Source: Abelmoschus esculentus (Eukaryota; Streptophyta; Magnoliopsida; Malvales; Malvaceae). Taken from it: 64,000 nt of DNA. Numbering within the stretch: the first letter of the stretch is position 1; the number at the start of each line of letters is the position of its first letter. The stretch is from the NCBI GenBank assembly GCA_035048815.1, contig JAUCBN010000062.1, forward strand, positions 7,760,001-7,824,000, given 5' to 3'. The position numbers were made by a program, and so were the translations under genes. The notes beneath the pieces are model-generated. The model did no database searches, was not told where the DNA came from, and was given only the letters and a program-made list of their open reading frames with translations. This document shows positions 36,361 to 49,692 of this stretch, in pieces.

Positions 36361-38057
36361 CTCTAAACCCTAAAAAATGATCGAAAATGATGTTTAATCA
36401 AATTTTATGGGCTCAAAAATTTAACTATGGACTTTTGAACCTAATTATACAGCTTAATCTCAATTTTGGAGCTTTTTACTCAGTTAAATTTCGAAGGGGT
36501 TCAATCTAAAGCCCATTTAGACATGCACGCTCTAAACCCTAAAAAATGATCGAAAATGATGTTTAATCAAATTTTATGGGCTCAAAAATTTAACTATGGA
36601 CTTTTGAACCTAATTATACAGCTTAATCTCAATTTTGGAGCTTTTTACTCAGTTAAATTTCGAAGGGGTTTACTCTAAAGCCCATTTAGACATGCACGCT
36701 CTAAACCCTAAAAAATGATCGAAAATGATGTTTAATGAAATTTTATGGGTTCAACTATTTAATTATGGGCTTTTGGACCTAATTATACTGCTTAATCTCA
36801 AATTTTATGCTTTTTACTCGGTTAAAATTCGAACGGGTTCACTCTAAAGCTCATTTAGACATGCACGCTCTGAACCCTACAAAACGATCGAAAATGATAT
36901 TTAATCAAATTTTATGGGTTCAACTATTTAATTATGGGCTTTTGAACCTAAATATACAACTTAATCTCAAATTTGGAGCTTTTTACTCCGTTAAAATTCG
37001 AACGCGTTCACACTAAAGCCCATTTAGACATGCACGCTCTAAACCCTAAAAAATGATCGAAAATGATGTTTAATCAAATTTTATGGGATCAAAAATTTAA
37101 TTACGGACTTTTGACCCTAATTATACTGCTTAATCTCAAATTTTATGCTTTTTACTCGGTTAAAATTCGAACGGGTTCACTCTAAAGCTCATTTAGACAT
37201 GCACGCTCTGAACCCTACAAAACGATCGAAAATGATATTTAATCAAATTTTATGGGTTCAACTATTTAATTATGGGCTTTTGAACCTAAATATACAACTT
37301 AATCTCAAATTTGGAGCTTTTTACTCCGTTAAAATTCGAACGCGTTCACACTAAAGCCCATTTAGACATGCACGCTCTAAACCCTAAAAAATGATCGAAA
37401 ATGATGTTTAATCAAATTTTATGGGCTCAAAAATTTAATTACGGACTTTTGACCCTAATTTGACTGCTTAATCTCAAATTTTATGCTTTTTACTCGGTTA
37501 AAATTCGAACAGGTTCACTCTAAAGCTCATTTAGACATGCACGCTCTGAACCCTACAAAACGATCGAAAATGATATTTAATCAAATTTTATGGGTTCAAC
37601 TATTTAATTATGGGCTTTTGAACCTAAATATACAACTTAATCTCAAATTTGGAGCTTTTTACTCAGTTAAAATTCGAACGCGTTCACAATAAAGCCCATT
37701 TAGACATGCACGCTCTAAACCCTAAAAAATGATCGAAAATGATGTTTAATCAAATTTTATGAGCTCAAAAATTTAACTATGGACTTTTGAACCTAATTAT
37801 ACAGCTTAATCTCAATTTTGGAGCTTTTTACTCAGTTAAATTTCGAAGGGGTTCAATCTAAAGCCCATTTAGACATGCACGCTCTAAACCCTAAAAAATG
37901 ATCGAAAATGATGTTTAATCAAATTTTATGGGCTCAAAAATTTAACTATGGACTTTTGAACCTAATTATACAGCTTAATCTCAATTTTGGAGCTTTTTAC
38001 TCAGTTAAATTTCGAAGGGGTTTACTCTAAAGCCCATTTAGACATGCACGCTCTAAA
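36004..38057 (+). repeat. Re-used family-I segment with an 8-mer tandem
   Basis: E D A A G D C D followed again by E D A A G D, a 1,352-bp (8 x 169) repeat. Family-I markers are present: GGTTCAATCTAAAG (near 36,500 and 37,852), TTACTCCGTTAAAA (near 36,985 and 37,325) and GGGATCAAAAATTT (near 37,087). Positions 35,793, 36,131, 36,807 and 37,145 align with 1,403, 1,741, 2,417 and 2,755 at a constant offset of 34,390 bp. Private changes include TTCACAAT (37,689) and TGAGCTC (37,762). Confidence 0.87.
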
Positions 38058-41000
38058 CCCTAAAAAATGATCGAAAATGATGTTTAATGAAATTTTATGG
38101 GTTCAACTATTTAATTATGGGCTTTTGGACCTAATTATACTGCTTAATCTCAAATTTTATGCTTTTTACTCGGTTAAAATTCGAACGGGTTCACTCTAAA
38201 GCTCATTTAGACATGCACGCTCTGAACCCTACAAAACGATCGAAAATGATATTTAATCAAATTTTATGGGTTTAACTATTTAATTATGGGCTTTTGAACC
38301 TAAATATACAACTTAATCTCAAATTTGGAGCTTTTTACTCAGTTAAAATTCGAACGCGTTCACACTAAAGCCCATTTAGACATGCACGCTCTAAACCCTA
38401 AAAAATGATCGAAAATGATGTTTAATCAAATTTTATGGGCTCAAAAATTTAATTACGGACTTTTGACCCTAATTTGACTGCTTAATCTCAAATTTTATGC
38501 TTTTTACTCGGTTAAAATTCGAACGGGTTCACTCCAAAGCCCATTTAGACATGCACGCTTTGAACCCTACAAAACGATCGAAAATGATGTTTAATCAAAT
38601 TTTATGGGTTCAACTATCTAATTATGGGCTTTTGGACCTAATTATACAACTTAATCTCAAATTTGGAGCTTTTTCCTCGGTTAAATTTCGTACAGGTTCA
38701 CTCTAAAGCCCATTTAGACATGCACGCTCTAAACCCTAAAAAATGATCGAAAATAATGCTTAATCAAATTTTATGGGCTCAAAAATTTAACTATGGACTT
38801 TTGAACCTAATTATACAGCTTAATCTCAATTTTGGAGCTTTTTACTCAGTTAAATTTCGAAGGGGTTTACTCTAAAGCCCATTTAGACATGCACGCTCTA
38901 AACCCTAAAAAATGATCGAAAATGATGTTTAATCAAATTTTATGGGGTCAACTATTTAATTATGGGCTTTTGGACCTAATTATACAACTTAATCTCAAAT
39001 TTGGAGCTTTTTACTCGGTTAAAATTTGAACGGGTTCACTCTAAAGCCCATTTAGACATGCACGCTCTAAACCCTAAAAAATGATCGAAAATGATGTTTA
39101 AACAAATTTTATGGGTTCAACTATTTAATTATGGGCTTTTGGACCTAATTATACAACTTAATCTCAAATTTGGAGCTTTTTACTCAGTTAAATATCGAAC
39201 GGGTTCACTCTAAAGCTCATTTAGACATGCACGCTCTAAAACCTACAAAACGATCGAAAATGATATTTAATCAAATTTTATGGGTTCAACTATTTAATTA
39301 TGGGCTTTTGAACCTAAATATACAACTTAATCTCAAATTTGGAGCTTTTTACTCAGTTAAAATTCGAACGCGTTCACACTAAAGCCCATTTAGACATGCA
39401 CGCTCTGAACCCTACAAAACGATCGAAAATGATATTTAATCAAATTTTATGGGTTCAACTATTTAATTATGGGCTTTTGAACCTAAATATAAAACGTAAT
39501 CTCAAATTTGGAGCTTTTTACTCAGTTAAAATTCGAACGCGTTCACACTAAAGCCCATTTAGACATGCACGCTCTAAACCTTAAAAAATGATCGAAAATG
39601 ATGTTTAATCAAATTTTATGGGCTCAAAAAATTAATTACGGACTTTTGACCCTAATTTGACTGCTTAATCTCAAATTTTATGCTTTTTACTCGGTTAAAA
39701 TTCGAACAGGTTCACTCTAAAGCTCATTTAGACATGCACGCTCTGAACCCTACAAAACGATCGAAAATGATGTTTAATCAAATTTTATGGGTTCAACTAT
39801 CTAATTATGGGCTTTTGGACCTAATTATACAACTTAATCTCAAATTTGGAGCTTTTTCCTCGGTTAAATTTCGTACGGGTTCACTCTAAAGCCCATTTAG
39901 ACATGCACGCTCTAAACCCTAAAAAATGATCGAAAATGATGTTTAATCAAATTTTATGGGCTCAAAAATTTAACTATGGACTTTTGAACCTAATTATACA
40001 GCTTAATCTCAATTTTGGAGCTTTTTACTCAGTTAAATTTCGAAGGGGTTTACTCTAAAGCCCATTTAGACATGCACGCTCTAAACCCTAAAAAATGATC
40101 GAAAATGATGTTTAATCAAATTTTATGGGGTCAACTATTTAATTATGGGCTTTTGGACCTAATTATACAACTTAATCTCAAATTTGGAGCTTTTTACTCG
40201 GTTAAAATTTGAACGGGTTCACTCTAAAGCCCATTTTGACATGCACGCTCTAAACCCTAAAAAATGATCGAAAATGATGTTTAATCAAATTTTATGGGCT
40301 CAAAAATTTAATTATGGACTTTTGACCCTAATTATACTGCTTAATCTCAAATTTTATGCTTTTTACTCGGTTAAAATTCGAACGGGTTCACTCTAAAGCT
40401 CATTTAGACATGCACGCTCTGAACCCTACAAAACGATCGAAAATGATATTTAATCAAATTTTATGGGTTCAACTATTTAATTATGGGCTTTTGAACCTAA
40501 ATATACAACTTAATCTCAAATTTGGAGCTTTTTACTCAGTTAAAATTCGAACGCGTTCACACTAAAGCCCATTTAGACATGCACGCTCTAAACCCTAAAA
40601 AATGATCGAAAATGATGTTTAATCAAATTTTATGGGCTCAAAAATTTAATTACGGACTTTTGACCCTAATTTGACTGCTTAATCTCAAATTTTATGCTTT
40701 TTACTCGGTTAAAATTCGAACAGGTTCACTCTAAAGCTCATTTAGACATGCACGCTCTGAACCCTACAAAACGATCGAAAATGATATTTAATCAAATTTT
40801 ATGGGTTCAACTATTTAATTATGGGCTTTTGAACCTAAATATACAACTTAATCTCAAATTTGGAGCTTTTTACTCAGTTAAAATTCGAACGCGTTCACAC
40901 TAAAGCCCATTTAGACATGCACGCTCTAAACCCTAAAAAATGATCGAAAATGATGTTTAATCAAATTTTATGGGCTCAAAAATTTAACTATAGACTTTTG

Positions 41001-41837
41001 AACCTAATTATACAGCTTAATCTCAATTTTGGAGCTTTTTACTCAGTTAAATTTCGAAGGGGTTCACTCTAAAGCCCATTTAGACATGCACGCTCTAAAC
41101 CCTAAAAAATGATCGAAAATGATGTTTAATCAAATTTTATGGGCTCAAAAATTTAACTATGGACTTTTGAACCTAATTATACAGCTTAATCTCAATTTTG
41201 GAGCTTTTTACTCAGTTAAATTTCGAAGGGGTTCACTCTAAAGCCCATTTAGACATGCACGCTCTAAACCCTAAAAAATGATCGAAAATGATGTTTAATC
41301 AAATTTTATGGGCTCAAAAATTTAACTATGGACTTTTGAACCTAATTATACAGCTTAATCTCAATTTTGGAGCTTTTTACTCAGTTAAATTTCGAAGGGG
41401 TTTACTCTAAAGCCCATTTAGACATGCACGCTCTAAACCCTAAAAAATGATCGAAAATGATGTTTAATGAAATTTTATGGGTTCAACTATTTAATTATGG
41501 GCTTTTGGACCTAATTATACTGCTTAATCTCAAATTTTATGCTTTTTACTCGGTTAAAATTCGAACGGGTTCACTCTAAAGCTCATTTAGACATGCACGC
41601 TCTGAACCCTACAAAACGATCGAAAATGATATTTAATCAAATTTTATGGGTTCAACTATTTAATTATGGGCTTTTGAACCTAAATATACAACTTAATCTC
41701 AAATTTGGAGCTTTTTACTCAGTTAAAATTCGAACGCGTTCACACTAAAGCCCATTTAGACATGCACGCTCTAAACCCTAAAAAATGATCGAAAATGATG
41801 TTTAATCAAATTTTATGGGCTCAAAAATTTAACTATG
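38058..41837 (+). repeat. 3.8-kb duplicated block, copy 2
   Basis: The second copy of about 19,041-22,820, at offset 19,017 bp. That offset equals 113 x 169 minus four 20-bp deletions, which matches the four 149-bp monomers lying between the copies. The left limit is near the GCCCATATAGAC / CTGAACCC differences of the first copy. The right limit is where E (TTAATTACGG, 22,828) meets A (TTAACTATGG, 41,845). Confidence 0.93.
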
Positions 41838-42256
41838 GACTTTTGAACCTAATTATACAGCTTAATCTCAATTTTGGAGCTTTTTACTCAGTTAAATTTC
41901 GAAGGGGTTCACTCTAAAGCCCATTTAGACATGCACGCTCTAAACCCTAAAAAATGATCGAAAATGATGTTTAATCAAATTTTATGGGCTCAAAAATTTA
42001 ACTATGGACTTTTGAACCTAATTATACAGCTTAATCTCAATTTTGGAGCTTTTTACTCAGTTAAATTTCGAAGGGGTTCACTCTAAAGCCCATTTAGACA
42101 TGCACGCTCTAAACCCTAAAAAATGATCGAAAATGATGTTTAATCAAATTTTATGGGCTCAAAAATTTAACTATGGACTTTTGAACCTAATTATACAGCT
42201 TAATCTCAATTTTGGAGCTTTTTACTCAGTTAAATTTCGAAGGGGTTCACTCTAAA

Positions 42257-44453
42257 GCCCATTTAGACATGCACGCTCTAAACCCTAAAAAATGATCGAA
42301 AATGATGTTTAATCAAATTTTATGGGGTCAAAAATTTAATTATGGACTTTTGACCCTAATTATACTGCTTAATCTCAAATTTTATGCTTTTTACTCGGTT
42401 AAAATTCGAACGGGTTCACTCTAAAGCTCATTTAGACATGCACGCTCTGAACCCTACAAAACGATCGAAAATGATATTTAATCAAATTTTATGGGTTCAA
42501 CTATTTAATTATGGGCTTTTGAACCTAAATATACAACTTAATCTCAAATTTGGAGCTTTTTACTCAGTTAAAATTCGAACGCGTTCACACTAAAGCCCAT
42601 TTAGACATGCACGCTCTAAACCCTAAAAAATGATCGAAAATGATGTTTAATCAAATTTTATGGGCTCAAAAATTTAATTACGGACTTTTGACCCTAATTT
42701 GACTGCTTAATCTCAAATTTTATGCTTTTTACTCGGTTAAAATTCGAACGGGTTCACTCTAAAGCCCATTTAGACATGCACGCTTTGAACCCTACAAAAC
42801 GATCGAAAATGATATTTAATCAAATTTTATGGGTTCAACTATCTAATTATGGGCTTTTGGACCTAATTATACAACTTAATCTCAAATTTGGAGCTTTTTC
42901 CTCGGTTAAATTTCGTACAGGTTCACTCTAAAGCCCATTTAGACATGCACGCTCTAAACCCTAAAAAATGATCGAAAATGATGTTTAATCAAATTTTATG
43001 GGCTCAAAAATTTAACTATGGACTTTTGAACCTAATTATACAGCTTAATCTCAATTTTGGAGCTTTTTACTCAGTTAAATTTCGAAGGGGTTTACTCTAA
43101 AGCCCATTTAGACATGCACGCTCTAAACCCTAAAAAATGATCGAAAATGATGTTTAATCAAATTTTATGGGCTCAAAAATTTAACTATGGAGTTTTGAAC
43201 CTAATTATACAACTTAATCTCAAATTTGGAGCTTTTTACTCGGTTAAAATTTGAACGGGTTCACTCTAAAGCCCATTTAGACATGCACGCTCTAAACCCT
43301 AAAAAATGATCGAAAATGATGTTTAATCAAATTTTATGGGCTCAAAAATTTAATTATGGACTTTTGACCCTAATTATACTGCTTAATCTCAAATTTTATG
43401 CTTTTTACTCGGTTAAAATTCGAACGGGTTCACTCTAAAGCTCATTTAGACATGCACGCTCTGAACCCTACAAAACGATCGAAAATGATATTTAATCAAA
43501 TTTTATGGGTTCAACTATTTAATTATGGGCTTTTGAACCTAAATATACAACTTAATCTCAAATTTGGAGCTTTTTACTCAGTTAAAATTCGAACGCGTTC
43601 ACACTAAAGCCCATTTAGACATGCACGCTCTAAACCCTAAAAAATGATCGAAAATGATGTTTAATCAAATTTTATGGGCTCAAAAATTTAATTACGGACT
43701 TTTGACCCTAATTTGACTGCTTAATCTCAAATTTTATGCTTTTTACTCGGTTAAAATTCGAACAGGTTCACTCTAAAGCTCATTTAGACATGCACGCTCT
43801 GAACCCTACAAAACGATCGAAAATGATATTTAATCAAATTTTATGGGTTCAACTATTTAATTATGGGCTTTTGAACCTAAATATACAACTTAATCTCAAA
43901 TTTGGAGCTTTTTACTCAGTTAAAATTCGAACGCGTTCACACTAAAGCCCATTTAGACATGCACGCTCTAAACCCTAAAAAATGATCGAAAATGATGTTT
44001 AATCAAATTTTATGGGCTCAAAAATTTAACTATGGACTTTTGAACCTAATTATACAGCTTAATCTCAATTTTGGAGCTTTTTACTCAGTTAAATTTCGAA
44101 GGGGTTCACTCTAAAGCCCATTTAGACATGCACGCTCTAAACCCTAAAAAATGATCGAAAATGATGTTTAATCAAATTTTATGGGCTCAAAAATTTAACT
44201 ATGGACTTTTGAACCTAATTATACAGCTTAATCTCAATTTTGGAGCTTTTTACTCAGTTAAATTTCGAAGGGGTTCACTCTAAAGCCCATTTAGACATGC
44301 ACGCTCTAAACCCTAAAAAATGATCGAAAATGATGTTTAATCAAATTTTATGGGCTCAAAAATTTAACTATGGACTTTTGAACCTAATTATACAGCTTAA
44401 TCTCAATTTTGGAGCTTTTTACTCAGTTAAATTTCGAAGGGGTTCACTCTAAA
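42257..44453 (+). repeat. 13-mer HOR unit (2,197 bp)
   Basis: Order: C(GGGGTCAAAAATTT upstream form) D E F A A/B C D E D A A A. The same 13 monomers open the 18-mer at 44,454 and the unit at 47,496. AACTATGGAGTTTTG marks the A/B hybrid at about 43,190, 45,387 and 48,429. Confidence 0.9.
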
Positions 44454-47400
44454 GCCCATTTAGACATGCACGCTCTAAACCCTAAAAAATGATCGAAAAT
44501 GATGTTTAATCAAATTTTATGGGGTCAAAAATTTAATTATGGACTTTTGACCCTAATTATACTGCTTAATCTCAAATTTTATGCTTTTTACTCGGTTAAA
44601 ATTCGAACGGGTTCACTCTAAAGCTCATTTAGACATGCACGCTCTGAACCCTACAAAACGATCGAAAATGATATTTAATCAAATTTTATGGGTTCAACTA
44701 TTTAATTATGGGCTTTTGAACCTAAATATACAACTTAATCTCAAATTTGGAGCTTTTTACTCAGTTAAAATTCGAACGCGTTCACACTAAAGCCCATTTA
44801 GACATGCACGCTCTAAACCCTAAAAAATGATCGAAAATGATGTTTAATCAAATTTTATGGGCTCAAAAATTTAATTACGGACTTTTGACCCTAATTTGAC
44901 TGCTTAATCTCAAATTTTATGCTTTTTACTCGGTTAAAATTCGAACGGGTTCACTCTAAAGCCCATTTAGACATGCACGCTTTGAACCCTACAAAACGAT
45001 CGAAAATGATATTTAATCAAATTTTATGGGTTCAACTATCTAATTATGGGCTTTTGGACCTAATTATACAACTTAATCTCAAATTTGGAGCTTTTTCCTC
45101 GGTTAAATTTCGTACAGGTTCACTCTAAAGCCCATTTAGACATGCACGCTCTAAACCCTAAAAAATGATCGAAAATGATGTTTAATCAAATTTTATGGGC
45201 TCAAAAATTTAACTATGGACTTTTGAACCTAATTATACAGCTTAATCTCAATTTTGGAGCTTTTTACTCAGTTAAATTTCGAAGGGGTTTACTCTAAAGC
45301 CCATTTAGACATGCACGCTCTAAACCCTAAAAAATGATCGAAAATGATGTTTAATCAAATTTTATGGGCTCAAAAATTTAACTATGGAGTTTTGAACCTA
45401 ATTATACAACTTAATCTCAAATTTGGAGCTTTTTACTCGGTTAAAATTTGAACGGGTTCACTCTAAAGCCCATTTAGACATGCACGCTCTAAACCCTAAA
45501 AAATGATCGAAAATGATGTTTAATCAAATTTTATGGGCTCAAAAATTTAATTATGGACTTTTGACCCTAATTATACTGCTTAATCTCAAATTTTATGCTT
45601 TTTACTCGGTTAAAATTCGAACGGGTTCACTCTAAAGCTCATTTAGACATGCACGCTCTGAACCCTACAAAACGATCGAAAATGATATTTAATCAAATTT
45701 TATGGGTTCAACTATTTAATTATGGGCTTTTGAACCTAAATATACAACTTAATCTCAAATTTGGAGCTTTTTACTCAGTTAAAATTCGAACGCGTTCACA
45801 CTAAAGCCCATTTAGACATGCACGCTCTAAACCCTAAAAAATGATCGAAAATGATGTTTAATCAAATTTTATGGGCTCAAAAATTTAATTACGGACTTTT
45901 GACCCTAATTTGACTGCTTAATCTCAAATTTTATGCTTTTTACTCGGTTAAAATTCGAACAGGTTCACTCTAAAGCTCATTTAGACATGCACGCTCTGAA
46001 CCCTACAAAACGATCGAAAATGATATTTAATCAAATTTTATGGGTTCAACTATTTAATTATGGGCTTTTGAACCTAAATATACAACTTAATCTCAAATTT
46101 GGAGCTTTTTACTCAGTTAAAATTCGAACGCGTTCACACTAAAGCCCATTTAGACATGCACGCTCTAAACCCTAAAAAATGATCGAAAATGATGTTTAAT
46201 CAAATTTTATGGGCTCAAAAATTTAACTATGGACTTTTGAACCTAATTATACAGCTTAATCTCAATTTTGGAGCTTTTTACTCAGTTAAATTTCGAAGGG
46301 GTTCACTCTAAAGCCCATTTAGACATGCACGCTCTAAACCCTAAAAAATGATCGAAAATGATGTTTAATCAAATTTTATGGGCTCAAAAATTTAACTATG
46401 GACTTTTGAACCTAATTATACAGCTTAATCTCAATTTTGGAGCTTTTTACTCAGTTAAATTTCGAAGGGGTTCACTCTAAAGCCCATTTAGACATGCACG
46501 CTCTAAACCCTAAAAAATGATCGAAAATGATGTTTAATCAAATTTTATGGGCTCAAAAATTTAACTATGGACTTTTGAACCTAATTATACAGCTTAATCT
46601 CAATTTTGGAGCTTTTTACTCAGTTAAATTTCGAAGGGGTTTACTCTAAAGCCCATTTAGACATGCACGCTCTAAACCCTAAAAAATGATCGAAAATGAT
46701 GTTTAATGAAATTTTATGGGTTCAACTATTTAATTATGGGCTTTTGGACCTAATTATACTGCTTAATCTCAAATTTTATGCTTTTTACTCGGTTAAAATT
46801 CGAACGGGTTCACTCTAAAGCTCATTTAGACATGCACGCTCTGAACCCTACAAAACGATCGAAAATGATATTTAATCAAATTTTATGGGTTCAACTATTT
46901 AATTATGGGCTTTTGAACCTAAATATACAACTTAATCTCAAATTTGGAGCTTTTTACTCAGTTAAAATTCGAACGCGTTCACACTAAAGCCCATTTAGAC
47001 ATGCACGCTCTAAACCCTAAAAAATGATCGAAAATGATGTTTAATCAAATTTTATGGGCTCAAAAATTTAACTATGGACTTTTGAACCTAATTATACAGC
47101 TTAATCTCAATTTTGGAGCTTTTTACTCAGTTAAATTTCGAAGGGGTTCACTCTAAAGCCCATTTAGACATGCACGCTCTAAACCCTAAAAAATGATCGA
47201 AAATGATGTTTAATCAAATTTTATGGGCTCAAAAATTTAACTATGGACTTTTGAACCTAATTATACAGCTTAATCTCAATTTTGGAGCTTTTTACTCAGT
47301 TAAATTTCGAAGGGGTTCACTCTAAAGCCCATTTAGACATGCACGCTCTAAACCCTAAAAAATGATCGAAAATGATGTTTAATCAAATTTTATGGGCTCA

Positions 47401-47495
47401 AAAATTTAACTATGGACTTTTGAACCTAATTATACAGCTTAATCTCAATTTTGGAGCTTTTTACTCAGTTAAATTTCGAAGGGGTTCACTCTAAA
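44454..47495 (+). repeat. 18-mer HOR unit (3,042 bp)
   Basis: The 13-mer order plus five further monomers (G D A A A; the A before G ends TTTACTC). Alternating 13-mer and 18-mer units give a 31-monomer (5,239-bp) super-period: about 40,170-45,400 aligns with about 45,410-50,500 at that offset. Confidence 0.9.
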
Positions 47496-49692
47496 GCCCA
47501 TTTAGACATGCACGCTCTAAACCCTAAAAAATGATCGAAAATGATGTTTAATCAAATTTTATGGGGTCAAAAATTTAATTATGGACTTTTGACCCTAATT
47601 ATACTGCTTAATCTCAAATTTTATGCTTTTTACTCGGTTAAAATTCGAACGGGTTCACTCTAAAGCTCATTTAGACATGCACGCTCTGAACCCTACAAAA
47701 CGATCGAAAATGATATTTAATCAAATTTTATGGGTTCAACTATTTAATTATGGGCTTTTGAACCTAAATATACAACTTAATCTCAAATTTGGAGCTTTTT
47801 ACTCAGTTAAAATTCGAACGCGTTCACACTAAAGCCCATTTAGACATGCACGCTCTAAACCCTAAAAAATGATCGAAAATGATGTTTAATCAAATTTTAT
47901 GGGCTCAAAAATTTAATTACGGACTTTTGACCCTAATTTGACTGCTTAATCTCAAATTTTATGCTTTTTACTCGGTTAAAATTCGAACGGGTTCACTCTA
48001 AAGCCCATTTAGACATGCACGCTTTGAACCCTACAAAACGATCGAAAATGATATTTAATCAAATTTTATGGGTTCAACTATCTAATTATGGGCTTTTGGA
48101 CCTAATTATACAACTTAATCTCAAATTTGGAGCTTTTTCCTCGGTTAAATTTCGTACAGGTTCACTCTAAAGCCCATTTAGACATGCACGCTCTAAACCC
48201 TAAAAAATGATCGAAAATGATGTTTAATCAAATTTTATGGGCTCAAAAATTTAACTATGGACTTTTGAACCTAATTATACAGCTTAATCTCAATTTTGGA
48301 GCTTTTTACTCAGTTAAATTTCGAAGGGGTTTACTCTAAAGCCCATTTAGACATGCACGCTCTAAACCCTAAAAAATGATCGAAAATGATGTTTAATCAA
48401 ATTTTATGGGCTCAAAAATTTAACTATGGAGTTTTGAACCTAATTATACAACTTAATCTCAAATTTGGAGCTTTTTACTCGGTTAAAATTTGAACGGGTT
48501 CACTCTAAAGCCCATTTAGACATGCACGCTCTAAACCCTAAAAAATGATCGAAAATGATGTTTAATCAAATTTTATGGGCTCAAAAATTTAATTATGGAC
48601 TTTTGACCCTAATTATACTGCTTAATCTCAAATTTTATGCTTTTTACTCGGTTAAAATTCGAACGGGTTCACTCTAAAGCTCATTTAGACATGCACGCTC
48701 TGAACCCTACAAAACGATCGAAAATGATATTTAATCAAATTTTATGGGTTCAACTATTTAATTATGGGCTTTTGAACCTAAATATACAACTTAATCTCAA
48801 ATTTGGAGCTTTTTACTCAGTTAAAATTCGAACGCGTTCACACTAAAGCCCATTTAGACATGCACGCTCTAAACCCTAAAAAATGATCGAAAATGATGTT
48901 TAATCAAATTTTATGGGCTCAAAAATTTAATTACGGACTTTTGACCCTAATTTGACTGCTTAATCTCAAATTTTATGCTTTTTACTCGGTTAAAATTCGA
49001 ACAGGTTCACTCTAAAGCTCATTTAGACATGCACGCTCTGAACCCTACAAAACGATCGAAAATGATATTTAATCAAATTTTATGGGTTCAACTATTTAAT
49101 TATGGGCTTTTGAACCTAAATATACAACTTAATCTCAAATTTGGAGCTTTTTACTCAGTTAAAATTCGAACGCGTTCACACTAAAGCCCATTTAGACATG
49201 CACGCTCTAAACCCTAAAAAATGATCGAAAATGATGTTTAATCAAATTTTATGGGCTCAAAAATTTAACTATGGACTTTTGAACCTAATTATACAGCTTA
49301 ATCTCAATTTTGGAGCTTTTTACTCAGTTAAATTTCGAAGGGGTTCACTCTAAAGCCCATTTAGACATGCACGCTCTAAACCCTAAAAAATGATCGAAAA
49401 TGATGTTTAATCAAATTTTATGGGCTCAAAAATTTAACTATGGACTTTTGAACCTAATTATACAGCTTAATCTCAATTTTGGAGCTTTTTACTCAGTTAA
49501 ATTTCGAAGGGGTTCACTCTAAAGCCCATTTAGACATGCACGCTCTAAACCCTAAAAAATGATCGAAAATGATGTTTAATCAAATTTTATGGGCTCAAAA
49601 ATTTAACTATGGACTTTTGAACCTAATTATACAGCTTAATCTCAATTTTGGAGCTTTTTACTCAGTTAAATTTCGAAGGGGTTTACTCTAAA
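47496..49692 (+). repeat. 13-mer HOR unit, second copy of the super-period
   Basis: Same order as 42,257-44,453 at offset 5,239 bp. It is followed by G-D (49,693-50,030) and then by an E-F dimer where F has GATGTTTAATC instead of the GATATTTAATC seen in 44,919-45,128. The super-period therefore decays here. Confidence 0.88.
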
